Shown: piece by piece, positions 43,831 to 56,610 of the stretch
How the letters are laid out: every line of letters begins with the position of its first letter
Position numbering within the stretch: the stretch's first letter is position 1
Source: Plazaster borealis
Lineage: Eukaryota; Echinodermata; Asteroidea; Forcipulatida; Labidiasteridae
Direction of reading: 5' to 3'
Length of the DNA: 64,000 nt
Assembly (NCBI GenBank): GCA_021014325.1
Contig: JAJGQC010000556.1
Span: 1 to 64,000, forward strand
Notes under the pieces: model-generated
Database searches by the model: none
The model's input: the letters and a program-made list of their open reading frames with translations, nothing else
What the model was told of the DNA's origin: nothing
Translations under genes and position numbers: made by a program

Positions 43831-45033
43831 TGGGAATACGGCGCAAGATAGAGAACTGAACCCACACGCAGTGCAAATACGTGAAATTAATGTGGAGGTC
43901 ATGACGCCATTCTGGGGTCGCCTGTTGGCAAACAAGTGTGACAGATGTCTTTAGGTTATTCTTTAAATAAGTTGCTTTAATTATTTTATATACAGTTGTG
44001 TTGTTTAAGACTTTGAATAATTTAATAACTTAAAGCAGACTGCCCTTTAACCACGAGTGGATACAATCTTGGTAAGGAGTGGCTAGTGGCAGGCAGGCAC
44101 TGCACTGCAGGGGTTGCATGCATTGCACAATATACCAGACCACTTGCCAGCTAACACTCACTTGGATGAGGTCATACACTGTTCCTCCATCTCATCATAT
44201 TCATCAAGAAATTAAGGTGATCTATATTTAAGCCAGGGGAGTTTTATTGCAAGGTGTGAGTACTTGTTTACCTGTTCTTTGATTCATACTTTGTTTAATT
44301 GGTTTTCATAATTATTGAGGTATTTAATAAGTTTAACCACCATCAGTTGTGTACTTGACATCACTGATTGTTAGCTCAATGGAAGTCACAATATATGACT
44401 ATTTCCACATTTCTTAAGAAGTTGTCTCTATTGGTTATTCTCAATACTTCATTCCTTGTATATTTCCAGGAAGTTTAAGTTACTTTTGATTGCTGGGTTT
44501 AGATTTGCTATCATTTAAAGTAAGGTTTTGCTTAATTACTTGACTAGAAGCCTTAAGATATAAGAAAGTGCTTATTCATTTATTAACTGTTGGCTTTTAG
44601 AACTTCTTTTACCTCTATTATTTAATTTCATTGATTGGTTAAGTTGAAACATTATTGGTAAGAAACACATTATTTTGAGTGCTATGGTCAAACCTTTCCT
44701 ATGTACCTGTATTAGTTTATAGCTCCATGGTTTAAGCCATTGTTTCATACACCATGCTACAACTTATTAATGCCTCACTGTGTGGAATGTCTAATTCCTA
44801 CTGGTCAGTCAGAGGGCAAAGAGTAGAATTGCCTTGGGGTATATGCTGAGTAGTATTTGTGGTCAGGAAGTGAGCATATCGATAATCAGTGTTGCTGCAC
44901 AGCATAGTTTATCGATATACAGTATCTTTTAGTGCACTGTGTTATATTCCGGGTTAGTACAGCAATCGCTATGTGATCACCGCTACATTGCCATTACTAT
45001 TCCTTGGATCTTTGTTTATCTTTCTCCATCCAG
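43831..45033. other. No gene seen; upstream of first exon (arm W)
   Basis: Mirror of 32,218-33,420. TATA-like TATATTTAAG at 44,222 and a donor-like AAGGTGTGAGTAC at about 44,250. Confidence 0.35.
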
Positions 45034-45131
45034 AGTTGAACCTTGAGACAGTGACAGAACTGAACGAGAAGGTCATCAAAGACAAGAGAAAGAAACTTAA
45101 GGAGACCTTGGACAGGGTCCTTAAACTTTAT
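45034..45131 (+). CDS. Candidate exon, Lys-rich helical peptide (arm W)
   Basis: 98 bp (2 bases + 32 codons) between TTTCTCCATCCAG and TTTAT/GTGAGT. Peptide ELNLETVTELNEKVIKDK then RKKLKETLDRVLKLY. Best copy of this exon; it is about 6 kb upstream of the next candidate exon because BEL lies between. Confidence 0.6.
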
Positions 45132-45938
45132 GTGAGTATCCGGTGGTTACCGCCACAGCACAATGTTTTCATACGGGCCAGATCATGGAGGAAGAATCTT
45201 CTCCATGGCCAGATTCATTTCTCCAAAAGGCACCTACATTGTGTGATAATGAGGGAACCTTATAATCACTGGAGCGCAAATCCAATGGTTGCACGGGCCC
45301 TGACAATTTTGTGATGACTCTGCAGCCACGCGTGGGAATTCGTTCGTAATTTATCCATGGTCCCTTTGTGAAGAGAACCTCTATGAGGGAAATTTATATT
45401 TCTACTGAACATTTCAAGCATGGACGCAACAGCCCTCCATTACCTCGGTAAAATTCTATTCAATTAAAAACTTTGTTTAGGCCTGGTTATATATGAATTC
45501 CTTTTAGATAACATCATCGCTTGGAAATCACAGTGTGGTTTAGTTTGCAACATTTTGAAAACTTGGACCACAAGATTTTAAAATTATCTGCTGCATGTAC
45601 AATTGTACACTCCTCCTCCGTTTTCTTGACCAATTTTCTGGAGAAGTGTGCATATATTTAAAAGTGTATATTATTATTCCTATTTGGACCACAAGTGTGT
45701 ACAAAGTGCATCTACACTTTGAGGCAGAGCACAGGTGTCGTACTGCAGAAACACTTGTAACACTGTTTTTTTACACTGCATTTGCACTTTGAACACAGGT
45801 GTTAATTGTGTATTCAGTTCAATTCAATTCAATTTAAACTCACATTTATTTCCATACGCCATGATCAAGCTTCTAAACAATACATAACGGGAGCTGAGAT
45901 GGTTACGCCATGCCATTTCTCTTACTGAATTCAAAACA
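45132..45938. other. Intronic flank with (TTCAA)n (arm W)
   Basis: Mirror of 31,339-32,121. No gene; a TTCAA pentamer repeat lies near 45,815-45,835. Confidence 0.45.
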
Positions 45939-45943
45939 TTGTT

Positions 45944-46622
45944 TGAAAGGCCAGAGGATTTAAGAATGGAGTCGCACCCGGTTTTAATGTATGAAGATTT
46001 TAATAATAAATTAGCATTCAATTCTGCAAAAACAAACAAAACCCAAGTACATGAATGAATGTACATTCCATATCTCAGAGTACTGCTAAACAGTCTTAAC
46101 ACTCATGTATACTACATTTACTAGATTTACCCTGAAACTACAATGACAATAATCACCTTTAAATCAATAAGATCATGCACAACTGATTTACAGTAAACAA
46201 ATCCTGGCCTCGATGATACTTGCTCTAGAATATTCATAAATTCTTACATAAAGCAGCAATTGTAACTTAGAACCTTATAAAACGGATTTACAACATCCAA
46301 CATTTAACCTTTGAACTTTGACGTGCATCAAGTGCATGAATCAAATACACTAGAACAACTTCTCATGTGAGCAGAAAAACGTTGGAATTATCTTTAATAC
46401 TACGAAACTACTGTAAGTCTCATCCAAAATACACTTCTATAACACTCACCCTAAACGCCGATCAGTAACTCTAAGCAGTATCAGTACACAATTTAGTTGT
46501 TTAGATAACCTTTTAACCAGTTAAATGCTATCGAAAAGTACAGTTTCTGAAGCGCATCGGAAAGCGGTCGCTAAGTATAGCGCCTTCACGACAGTTCATA
46601 ATAAACAAAACTCGACGAAACA
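45944..46622 (-). repeat. BEL/Pao 3' LTR with about 240-bp deletion (arm W)
   Basis: 679 bp. The deletion lies near 46,105, where CTTAACAC joins TCATGTATACTAC; it removes sequence equal to about 30,925-31,165. Confidence 0.8.
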
Positions 46623-46681
46623 TCCTCCCCACCTATGCGAGGAAGTCGATAACAAACAGGTTGAAATCACAGACCAGTTTA

Positions 46682-47480
46682 TCAGTTCTCATATCCTTCA
46701 ACCGGGTAAATAACCGCACCCTTTGTTATTGGTCTACGGTAATCTCCATGAGCTGTGGCTACCTTGACATTGCGCACATGTCCGCCTTGTCCTGGGTGGA
46801 CCTCAGTTACTCTTCCAATGTTCCATTTTCCTCGAATAAGATTCGCCCGCAAGAATAACAACGCCATCAACACACACATTTCGCCTGTGGACACACCACT
46901 TCTTCCTTGGAACAAGAGCTGATGAACATCCCTTATCCAGGTTTTCCAGAAGGACGCCACAATTTGTTGAACAAACTCAACTCTCTCTCTTGGATTCCTG
47001 CTAGTGCGGAATGGCCCCTGGGGTACCCTGTTTGATGCTCGACTAAGCAGAATATCATTCGACAGATGTAGCTGCCATCATCAGGATCAGTTGGATGCCT
47101 GCCAATAGGCCTTTCATTGACAAGATTCGCCACTTCTTGCAGACTCGTCTGAAGCTCAAATGGGGTCAACCGCTGTTCTCTAATAGCCTTCTTAAGAGCC
47201 GCTACAGCTCTTCACTAAGGCTTCGCACATCCATTCTGATGTGGAGCAAGAGGTGTCGTGAATTTCCAGCATATTTGTCTCTCAGCACAAAAGTCCTTCA
47301 ACCTGGTTACATTCCACCCTTTCACCATCTCTCTCAACTGTCTTTCTGCCCCTACAAACTGGGTTCCATTGTCACCTGAATCAGTTTCAGGTGACCTCGT
47401 ACAGCAAGAAATCTTCTAAGGACTTGAAGAAATTCCATCGTTGAACAATCAACAGCAACTTCAAGATGCACGGCTCACGT
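46682..47480 (-). CDS. BEL/Pao integrase core and C-terminus (arm W)
   Basis: Same blocks as 29,536-30,356 (NERPIGRHPTDPDDG, GKWNIGRVTEVHPGQGG) in two frames. Frame breaks at different points from U. Confidence 0.8.
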
Positions 47481-47983
47481 ATTTAGACAGGTAAAATTAC
47501 CCCGTGAGTGCTTTGCTGCTTTGTTTCGGCCTACTTTCACAACAAACGGTCCAAAGTAGTCGCAAGATGTGTAGTAGAATGGCGGTGTAAACGGTGCCAT
47601 CCTCTCACAAGGCAGACTGGCCATGTACTGTGTTTCTGTTTTGTGCTCAAAACCCGGCACATGACACACCTGAATTTCACACTCTTGCCAAGCTTGTTCC
47701 GCCAAGTTACCCAGTACTTGCTTCTGACCTTGGTTGCTGTCGCCGCCACCCGTAGTGCCCTCGCTCATGGACATTCTTCGTGATCAGGTATGATATGTGG
47801 TGGCTTCTGGGAGTAGCACCTGGTGTTGTCTGTCATAAGAAAGTTTTCCAAGATGACCCTTCCTCCAACAAAGGTCATTCCGTCTTTCACAAATGGACTA
47901 AGTGACTTAAACTCTCCTTTCTCAAGTCGCCCATGAAGTGATTTCTGGGCCTCAACCAGCCAGTGGTTTTCAGCAGAGGTCAA
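47475..47983 (-). CDS. BEL/Pao integrase N-terminus (arm W)
   Basis: SAENHWLVEAQKSLHGRLEK through KFRCVMCRV, YYTSCDYFGPFVVKVG. Split by a frameshift near 47,750. Confidence 0.8.
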
Positions 47984-48067
47984 TTCTTCAACTGTAAACG
48001 GACTGCCATGGTCTCTCTGCTTCGATTTCAGATGCGAGATGAAACGAAGACGATGCAGTCACACGGA

Positions 48068-48860
48068 TCAACTTTCTCCAGCTGAGAACTTGTTGTAGTC
48101 TATTGCATCTTCCGCTTCCTTCACCGATAGCACAGTTTTCTCCTTCTTTTCTCTGTTTATTTCCTTTTCTTCAGCCTTTGGGAGTGATTTTGGCCAATTC
48201 TCTTCCGGTTCTCTTAAGAATCCTGGCCCGTCCTTCCAGGTGCCTTGTAATTGTCTTCGACTTTGACCCTCTTGAAATCTTATCCGCACATTATGCCTCC
48301 TGGGACATGCCTCCAGTCGGAAGGATCGTTTGGCTCTGAACTTCAGCCACTCTGTTTGCAACAAAGGATCTTGTACTGTCGTGATTGTCCACGATCCATG
48401 ATAGGACAATTACACTGTCTGACAGGAATATGGCCCTTCAAACTCAATTGATGTTTCTGACTACTGATGCATAGAGTCTAGTAGCCAACAGTGCTGCCTG
48501 TAGCTCCAATCTCGAATCGCCAGGGCCTTCAGTGGAGCTACCCTTGATTTTGCAGCCACAAATTCCACATCAAACGAACTGCTCTCATTCTTTGATCTGG
48601 TGTAGGCAACTGTGCCAAACGCATCTTCGGATGCATCGCAAAACACTATTAACTCCACAGGAAAGTCTGGCTTTGGCATCATGCATCGATCAAATGAAAC
48701 TCCATTCAAGCTTGCAGTTCTGTGAAGAAGTTCTCCATTTAGCCTTTGGTTCTGGAGGCAAGTCGTCATCCCAATCAACACCCATTTGCCACAGCTTCTG
48801 TATCAGGATCTTTCCTGATCAGGAAGGCACCAGTAAACCCAGTGATCAAATACCTTGACC
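48068..48860 (-). CDS. BEL/Pao RNase H and linker (arm W)
   Basis: VELIVFCDASEDAFGTVAYT in one frame, the RFQEGQSRRQLQGTWKDG linker in another. Broken frames. Confidence 0.75.
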
Positions 48861-49640
48861 AGTTCACTCAGAATCATTCGCTTGGTCATGACGCTCTTTC
48901 TTTCAGGGCAACTGCTTTAACTTGATATTTCAGTCTGTCTGTCTCTGGGTTCCTTACAATGCCCAAAACTTTCTGCTCTTCTGTAGATGTGTGTCCGACG
49001 ATTGGTCTCTCTTCAGGCTTCTCAACTGCCAAATCTGTATTTGACACCCACTTTACTTTGAAACCACCTGCATTTAGACTGCATCAATTTACTAGTTAGA
49101 CGGTAGCTTTCAACGGATCTTGTAGAGGTACATATGTCGCCCATGTATGTGTCATGGTCCAAAACTCTAGATGCCTCAGGGTAGTCTCTGGCTCCTTCGC
49201 AGCTGTTCTCTTCAATGCAGTCAATGCCATAGCTGGTGCTGGTATGTCGCCAAAGGTTACCACCTCCTTGACATAGACATCAGGTTCTCGGTCTTCATAG
49301 CTCCTCCGAAGGAACCTATGTACGTGTTTATCACGCCAGGGATTCTGATTTGGTGATACATTTTGGCCATGTCTCCTGACACAGCAATCGGAAACTGTCT
49401 GAAACGGAATAAGACCCCAAAGAGATCATTGAGGAGATCAGGTCCTTCCCAGTAATCATTCAGTCGATGGCCATTGAATAGCAGAGGCATTGAAGACGAT
49501 GCGAACAGGTGTGCTCTTTTTCTCAGGACGAATTACTGGGTGGTGGGAGATGTAATGACCGACCGCCATACTTCTTCATTTCTTCGGTGGTTAGCTTTCT
49601 CGAAAATCTCTTTTCTCCATTTCTTTCATATCTGATCATC
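48861..49640 (-). CDS. BEL/Pao reverse transcriptase (arm W)
   Basis: LLNDLFGVLFRFRQFPIAVS and DMAKMYHQIRIPG on the minus strand at 49,257-49,490. The region near 49,250 that is shifted in U reads through here (TTTGG in place of TTGG). The YMDD codons are at about 49,142-49,153 in complement. Confidence 0.8.
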
Positions 49641-50495
49641 ATACAGTTGAGCGTTGTTCCCTTCTCTCTGTAGCTTCTTCTATGGACAATAGCTTCGCCA
49701 TTGCCTGCCTCTTGTTGTCGGGGAGCTCATTTGGGTCCCTTTTCCATTGGTAGGAACTAGCCATCAAGTTGTCCACTTTCTCACAGGACTCCCAAATCTT
49801 GTCAAACTGGCGTTGGTCATTCGGGGTCAACAGCTTGTCAGTTGATTGCTTACAGTTACAGTTCGTGAGCCTCACCCCCATAGCCTCAGTAGACCAAAAC
49901 TCACTGAGGTCAGTCTTGTCGGTGACCTTTATGTGTAGCACAGTGGACATTCTTGCTGTCGCCTCACTAGATGATCCGAGAATTACCCAGCCAATTGGAG
50001 AATCTCTCAAGATGTAGTCATCTACTTTCTCTGTCTTACCGCCATGCATAGCAGGATGATCAACACCTAGAAGTATATCAACCTGTCCACAACCACGCCT
50101 AATTGTTGTTCCCAAATGGCTCTCGACCTTCTCTCTGTACTGCTCAGGTAGTGGAGGCACTGTAGTTATTTCTGGGAACTTCTACCGCTGACACCTTATA
50201 TATCTTTTCTCCACGGTAGACTTTGATCTCATGTCTATGACATGGGTTTCGGTCCCCACCCAAAGTGGTGATGTCGATGCTGATTGGTTTGCTTTTGCCT
50301 TGTAACCCAAGTCTTTGTACAGTTGCTCGGACACTTGCACAACAGTCAAATACAATGTTTCCAGTTATTTTCTTGTGAAGGGCTCCACTTCAGTCACAGC
50401 AGGGATAGTGCAACATCAGTAAATTCTGACTTGAGGTGCACGCCATCACGTGAGCAGTGGGTGCCGCTAAAATTTGGCTTTCCCTTTGTGTAGAG
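49641..50495 (-). CDS. BEL/Pao protease end to RT start (arm W)
   Basis: DILLGVDHPAMHGGKTEK onward to KRDPNELPDNKRQAMAKL. The upstream protease part (50,160-50,495) is in broken frames. Sequence stops at the deletion junction, before the zinc knuckles. Confidence 0.8.
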
Positions 50496-50787
50496 ATGCA
50501 TGTATCAAATACACTAGAACAACTTCTCAAGTGACCAGAAAAACGTTGGAATTATCTTTAATACTACGAAACTACTGTAAGTCTCTGCATCCAAAAATAC
50601 ACTTCTATAACACTCACCCTAAACGCCGATCAGTAACTCTACAGTATCAGTACACAATTTAGTTGTTTAGATAACCTTTTTAACCAGTTAAATGCTATCG
50701 AAAGTACAGTTTCTGAAGCGCATCGAAAGCTGTCACAGATAGCGCCCTCAAGCTTACAGTTCATAATAAACAAAACTCGACGAAACA
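50496..50787 (-). repeat. Residual BEL/Pao 5' LTR (arm W)
   Basis: About 290 bp of the LTR outer end; it joins protease-side sequence at about 50,496 (…GTGTAG/AGATGCATG). Confidence 0.8.
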
Positions 50788-51046
50788 TTGTTAAAGACTC
50801 ACCTGTTTAAGACTTGTTTTTCTTAGGCTAATTTATTTCATTCTCATTCCTTTTGTATTTTTGATTGTTGTGTCATTTGTTGTTAATTTTTGTGATACCT
50901 TTTGCGTAAAAAACACTACATAAGTGCTTGGATTATAGTTAATGCTATTAACAAAATAAATGGCCCAGTGACCAGGGATAATAATGTGTTTGATCATTTC
51001 TGAAGTTGTGCAATATAAGAGCCATATTATTTTCTGCAATCGATAG

Positions 51047-51118
51047 AGACGAGATGTGGAGTTCAAAGCCATGGAGGTTGACTACGAAAAGAAGAGAGCA
51101 GAAAACTGAGGAAATTTG
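51047..51118 (+). CDS. Candidate exon, charged helical peptide (arm W)
   Basis: Copy of 23,914-23,983 with splice sites kept. Two extra A/G bases in the middle and one missing A break the frame. Confidence 0.5.
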
Positions 51119-51222
51119 GTGAGTTGCCAATTCAGTTTTTAACAAGCGTGCAAGAGAGCAGTCACTTTTGGTTAGCCAATCAGCATTGTCTTTCAGCAGT
51201 ATTCATCACACATCTCTTCCAG

Positions 51223-51290
51223 GGGTTTGTGACTAAGATTATCGATACGGCGCTGGACTATGATTCTGAAGGCTGTTTAAAGTACTGCTG
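51223..51290 (+). CDS. Candidate exon after TCTTCCAG (arm W)
   Basis: Copy of 23,741-23,808. A frame remains open through 51,540, but partly in a different reading (GFVTKIIDTALDYDSEGCLK), because one base differs near the start. The end of the exon cannot be fixed. Confidence 0.4.
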
Positions 51291-51606
51291 GTTGAATTCC
51301 TTGATGATGCGCGAAGGCTACACAAATGGAATAGACCCCTTGCATTGGCCACCATCGCATGGGGTCAAACAATGGAAACTTGCCCGCATGAATGCACTGG
51401 CACAACTCTCAGCCAATGATAAGTCTTCATTGTCCTCAGTGAGGGCGCTGTTTGGGGATTGTGATGTCATATGCGAGGGTGTTTATTGCATTCTGTATAG
51501 TTTGCTTAACAACTTCTGGTCCATAATGATAATGCACTAATTAATTGTTAAACATTGAAGGCAATTGGGTCTGGCCAGGGAATTCTGAAAGGTTGCTATT
51601 GTGCAG

Positions 51607-51764
51607 TGGAAAGATCCGCAATGCCAAACACCTAAGGAGCACCATTTGGCTTTGTACAAAAAGCGCTTGGGTTTACAGAACACACAGAGGAAACAAATAC
51701 CAAGAACTTAACATTTATTGGCCAATCTCAATCACTTTGGATTATATAAAAGGAAATTCAATAA
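51607..51764 (+). CDS. Candidate exon, WKDPQCQTPKEHH peptide (arm W)
   Basis: Copy of 23,278-23,437, 158 bp, same CAG acceptor and GTAAG donor. Small losses in homopolymers break the frame. Confidence 0.45.
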
Positions 51765-51845
51765 GTAAGAAATTTGTCATTACTTGTCATGCTCTAAAAT
51801 GAAATCTTTAAGGTAATAATAGAGTTTGTAAAATTAACCTTTTAA

Positions 51846-52216
51846 AGGCACTGGACACGCTTGGTAATTACTCAAAATATATGTTAGCATAAAACTTACT
51901 TGTAATGAGCAACGGAGAGCTGTTGATAGATAAAACATTGTGAGAAACGACTCTCTGAAGTAACGTAGTTTTTGAGAAAGAGGTAATTTCTCACTAAGAT
52001 ATTTGAATCTAAAAAGACTTCAGGCCTGAAGACTTTTCAGACATCTGAAAGCACACACATTTGTGCAACAAGGATGTTTTTTCTTTCATTATTTTCGTGC
52101 AACTTAGATGACCAATTGATCCCAAATGTTCACAGGCTTGTTATTTTATGCATATTTTGGGATACACCAAGTGAGATTACTGGTCTTTGACAATTACCAA
52201 ACGTGTCTAGGTGCCC
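51846..52216. mobile_element. TTAA MITE, long form (arm W)
   Basis: 371 bp, TTAA at 51,842-51,845 and 52,217-52,220, inverted ends AGGCACTGGACACG and ACGTGTCTAGGTGCCC. Confidence 0.8.
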
Positions 52217-52358
52217 TTAACACAAACTTTCTGTTGTTTGAGAAAGTGTGCTTCACGCTTGAGTGGTAAAACAATCTGGGCACCAGTGGTTGTATTATGT
52301 CAAAAGAATTTGGTAACTAGAGGGTCTCAAAATTGTTCTTGATATTCTCTCTCTTCAG

Positions 52359-52585
52359 GAATATCCTACGTCCCAGTCACTAAAGAAGACGAGATCCACA
52401 ACGCCCAGTTGGTCGTTGAGCACCTGGCAGACAAGGTACTCCACTGTGATCTGTCTCACACCAACGGCGCCTATCGCTGAAGGGGGACCGAGTCGCCATG
52501 CAGTACCTACTGAGATCCTACTGGGCGCCATGGACTACATCATGAGAGGGATTGACAGTGAAGGATCAGCAAACCCACTTTGAAG
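52359..52585 (+). CDS. CEP95-like CH exon (arm W)
   Basis: 227 bp, same length as in U, acceptor CTCTCTTCAG and donor TTTGAAG/GTGCAG. Reads ISYVPVTKEDEIHNAQLVVE in the first half. The G run after HTNG is shifted relative to U and further small differences follow. See 22,453-22,679 for the tentative family assignment. Confidence 0.5.
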
Positions 52586-53085
52586 GTGCAGGGGCGAAAT
52601 GGATCATCAGTTTGTCCTTGTTTTTAACTTTTAAAACCACATTGCTCCAGCTCCAGGGGTTATTTAAGCCCTCGTGAGTTCCCAGTTGTACATCTGGTTG
52701 AAGAGAAGCATACTATGGTTAAGTTTGTTCTCGCTCAAAAGCAATTGCACAATGGCTGACGTGGCTAGAATTTGAGCCCTCTTGCTGAAGACGAAGCCAA
52801 CAAACCTTGATGCAGTAATTTTGTCAGGACAACTCTTTAAAAACCCACAGTTGGTCTTTGCTTCAGTTACGAACTTTGGTGTTACTTTCAGCCTTAATAG
52901 TTTCTCCAATTGTACAAACTATATGAAGAGAAGGCACACATTAAGGTGGAAAAGTGTTTCAAAACCGCTATATAGTTGCCAGGGATTCAAAAATCCTTCA
53001 TTCCGAATACTTATGCTACTGAAACTAGCACTCTGTCACAAGACCACTGTGAAATAATGTACGTCTGTATTGTAATTGATCATAG
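52586..53085. other. Intron between two candidate exons (arm W)
   Basis: Mirror of 21,957-22,452. No gene. Confidence 0.5.
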
Positions 53086-53222
53086 ATGGTGATCTCGTGA
53101 GACCCGGACACAATGACTAGAGGAACGGCATCTGCCATCACGGACGGTCTTGAGGGAAGAGTTTGGACTTCCAGAGGTGGGAAAGACAATATTACAGACC
53201 ACCATTTCAATGCATATGAAAG
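53086..53222 (+). CDS. Candidate internal exon (arm W)
   Basis: Copy of 21,824-21,956 after GATCATAG. Four extra bases break the frame, and the donor reads GGCAACG instead of GGTACG. Confidence 0.4.
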
Positions 53223-54008
53223 GCAACGAGAAACATACTTCATTTTACTATTTTTCAATTCAATGGGTAAAAATAGAAGTTATGAAGAAGGAACATTTTT
53301 CTTGAGCATCAAATAAATTTTTCTTTTATTTTTCACATATTATTAATTTTGTTTATTTATTTACAAACAAACTTGCATAAAAAGCATAAATGCAATAAAA
53401 ATAAAAAGCAGATATTCAAGCAAATGCAAACATTGCTGGTAAACTCAACACACAATGGCTGGCTGTACAGCTCATCCAGAGAAATATGAAGCGTGACAGT
53501 TCAAATAAATATTATACACCGCACTTAGAGATATTTGTCATTTGATTGGTGGAACACGCCGCTGCCATGTCATACTTATATTTTGCCATGTGTATACCTG
53601 CTCTGACACTCCAAATTTTAATATAGGAGTCCATATTGAGGTAAATGCTTAGGATGCTTGGGGATCGCTATGCAGCTATAAGCCACACATACTAATAGAT
53701 TTTACTTTGAGATGACATTTATTAAGTTACGTGTTATTAGCGCATGTAAGCTTGGCACACCAACACGCACATGGCTATGAATGCAGAACGTGCTTGAGCC
53801 AATCTGCTCCTTAAATAGCCCAGCTATGTCTTTTTATCAGCCGCTTAATAACTTATTGATGAAAATAAATCAAAAATTGTTCAAAACTCTTGTATTAAGT
53901 ATTGCTGAAATAAGCTATGAATCAGATGGAGAAATATCAATTGTCAGCGGATCTATGTGTGAGATATATAAAACAAAATATAGGATGCATTTCATTCATA
54001 CAATGTAA
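53223..54008. other. Intronic sequence, no gene seen (arm W)
   Basis: Mirror of 21,075-21,823. Confidence 0.5.
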
Positions 54009-54110
54009 GCAGAATATAATCACATACATTCTGGACTGTTCCATTTCACTTTGCTTCGCCTTCAAGAAATGGAACAGTCCAGATTTCTCATCTCATGATT
54101 ATATTCTACT
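54009..54110. repeat. Hairpin inverted repeat (arm W)
   Basis: GCAGAATATAATCA…TGATTATATTCTACT with inner CTGGACTGTTCCATTTC and its complement. Same element as 20,976-21,074. Confidence 0.75.
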
Positions 54111-54477
54111 CATATGCATCAAAAATTTGTGTATTAATTTGTAAAACATCTCCATCTGACCATTTTGAATGTATTATTTGAGAAAATATGGTGAAAAAGG
54201 TAGTCTGTCAAAGATTTACATTTTTGTTTTCTCTCTCTAAATTCTAGTTTTCCTGTTCTGAAGAAAGTGTACAAGTAATTTAACATAATGAAGTTTTTTT
54301 GAAACACTGGATGATGGTGGTTTGAATCTACATTTCAAAATTAAGATCTTAATGATAGTCACACCATTAGCGACATATCAAAACACCTGAGCCAGCTTCT
54401 AACAGCCAATCAGAAGGTGACTTCACAGCTGAGCTCATCAAGCTTGGTAACGAAAGATGCCTCGCCACGGTTGATTA

Positions 54478-54622
54478 TCCCTCCCTCAACGATTCAACGA
54501 GACATTTCTCAACGAGACATTTCCTCATCGAGATATCCTCAACGAGACGTTTCTCAAAGAGACATCCATCAACGACATTTCTCAACGAGACATCCATCAA
54601 CGAGACATCCTTTCTCGACGAG
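54478..54622. repeat. 15-bp tandem repeat (arm W)
   Basis: CAACGAGACATTTCT units, about nine, complement of 20,480-20,616. Confidence 0.75.
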
Positions 54623-55428
54623 ACTTCCAAACCTCAGTGAGTGAGAAGAGTCTAGCTGCGGGCCCAAACTTTTGGTAGAATTCCACAAGATGGCAAGAGC
54701 TTGTGGCTCAAAAATGTTTAACGGACCTCTGAATTTAATTTTTTACAAGACCAGAATTGAAATGGGAAAGAACTTTTGTACAAAGTTTAGCATGTAAACA
54801 GTTTTCATTTGAACAATCAATGAAAGAGAAGATTTATCTCTTATGGGTAAGTATACTCTGATGCCGAACACAGAATTAAAAGATTTTACAAGATTCGAAC
54901 TCAAAATCAAACATTTGAACATCATTTCTTTAAATTAAAGATAGTGTACAGTGAGGTATTATTATTCATTTGAGCAGCACAAGACAGCCGGACTTGTCCG
55001 GTCATAAAGTTTACTGGCCCGATGCTAAAATCACTGTCCTTGGACCTGTGGTCCAGTGTCAAATTCAAACCATATAGTTCTCATCATAAGGGCAGGCTGT
55101 CTGGGTTTGTTCCTCACCCACACACTCTTTGCTTTGCTGAGATGTAGAACAAAGAGCCATTCCAACAGCTTTTTTCCACAAACTGCATCTCTTGGAACTC
55201 GTTGCCTGGTTCATGTTTCCTCTGTCCTAAAATCTAGACTGTTCTAAGAGGAATTTAAATTTTGCCTTCAGCTCCTGAGTTATTTTCATCCTAAATAATT
55301 TCTTTTGTAGCCTGTTAAGAGCTATCTTGCCGGATTTTCAGGCAACATTTTGTTTCACACGTTTTATCTTTTGAGTTTTTTTCTAACATCAAAATAATTT
55401 GTATCCATACCTCCATTCCATCTTCCAG
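54623..55428. other. Intronic sequence, no gene seen (arm W)
   Basis: Mirror of 19,671-20,479. Confidence 0.5.
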
Positions 55429-55601
55429 GAGCAATCTCCTCAAGACGCATCCCAGATGTCCAGCCATCAAAGTTGCTCAGCTACCACCATGACCCTGACG
55501 ACAGACCAGGAAAAACCTTGTCATCAAGCCCCAAGGCTTCAGGGGTGGTCGACTCAACCACTAGATCCCCAAGCAGACAGAAAGAGGATCTTACTCTACA
55601 G
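55429..55601 (+). CDS. Candidate Gln/Ser-rich exon (arm W)
   Basis: 173 bp between CCATCTTCCAG and CTACAG/GTATCT, one base shorter than in U because of a homopolymer loss, so its last third is shifted. First two thirds read QSPQDASQMSSHQSCSATTM. Confidence 0.5.
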
Positions 55602-56114
55602 GTATCTGATTCTTGGTTCTTGGTTGTACAGCAGGGTGGCCAACTTTTTCTGATTCTGCTGCAGAAAGTTCCCTGAAAATAAACCAATCTTACTGTGGCG
55701 GAAATTTGAGTCATACCTGAGTTCTCTCACAGGTCGTCTTCAATAGCGCTGCCACCAGACGGAAAATTTACAGGCCTAAACCACCGGAGTTCCGCCGTTT
55801 AGATTCTCGAATTGGTAGACTAGGGTCCGTCGTCAAAATATATGACCAAGTGATAGGATAATTCAGAGATGAAGACGAATAATTTAGTTCAAACACAGAA
55901 TGGTTTCAATTCTGCAAGATAGTCAAATCGTTTTAATTCAACTCACAAACTCCTCAAATCATTATTTACAACATCCATTCTTCCATACCAACAATTGTTT
56001 TCAGTCGTTGCAATAGATAGATTGTAGTTACACATTTATATGTACTAGTTCTCTAATATTTTCCAGTCTTGTAAACCATTAATAATTTGATGGCAAACTG
56101 CCTGCAAAGGTAAA
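55602..56114. other. Intronic sequence, no gene seen (arm W)
   Basis: Mirror of 18,981-19,496. Confidence 0.5.
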
Positions 56115-56610
56115 TATACTTAAATGATACTAGGCACCATTTGTCCTACAATATCCACTAATTTAAAACCACAAAGTAGTATTGCGCCCTTGAGCTAACA
56201 ACAATATCCACTCCTTAAAATCCACAAGTGATACTAGGCGCCTTCGTCCTATAAAATATCAACTCCTTAAAATTCACAAGTGAAACTAGGCACCTTTCGT
56301 CCTAAAATATACGTGTGAACCCTAGAGTAAACCTTAATAAAGCCTACTGGAAAGTATTAGCTAGTTTGTAATGGCAACTATCCAGATCTCGATAGTCCTT
56401 ATTGCTCCTCAATGGCTAACTAGCTCCTCCCGTATTACTGATCATAACTTATCTCTACAGCTCCTGAGTGTTAATTTTACTCCCGAGTAACAATCTAGCT
56501 CCACAGCCCCTCCAGTCAACTCCACAAATATTAACTTAGAATAGCTCCACAGCTCCTCAAGTGTTTGGCTCCCCAAAATATAAATCTAGCTCCACAGCTC
56601 CTCAAATTAC
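56115..56610. repeat. Two minisatellites, contracted (arm W)
   Basis: 62-bp repeat (56,115-56,310) then the AGCTCCACAGCTCC repeat (56,410-56,610), complement of 18,795-18,980 and 18,395-18,690 with fewer units. Confidence 0.65.

Larger units (their letters stand above)
45939..50792 (-). mobile_element. BEL/Pao retrotransposon with internal deletion (arm W)
   Basis: Same insertion as 24,237-31,338, in the same host site (TTGTT at 45,939-45,943 and 50,788-50,792). It is 4.8 kb instead of 7.1 kb: most of the 5' LTR, the leader, gag and the zinc knuckles are absent. Confidence 0.9.
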
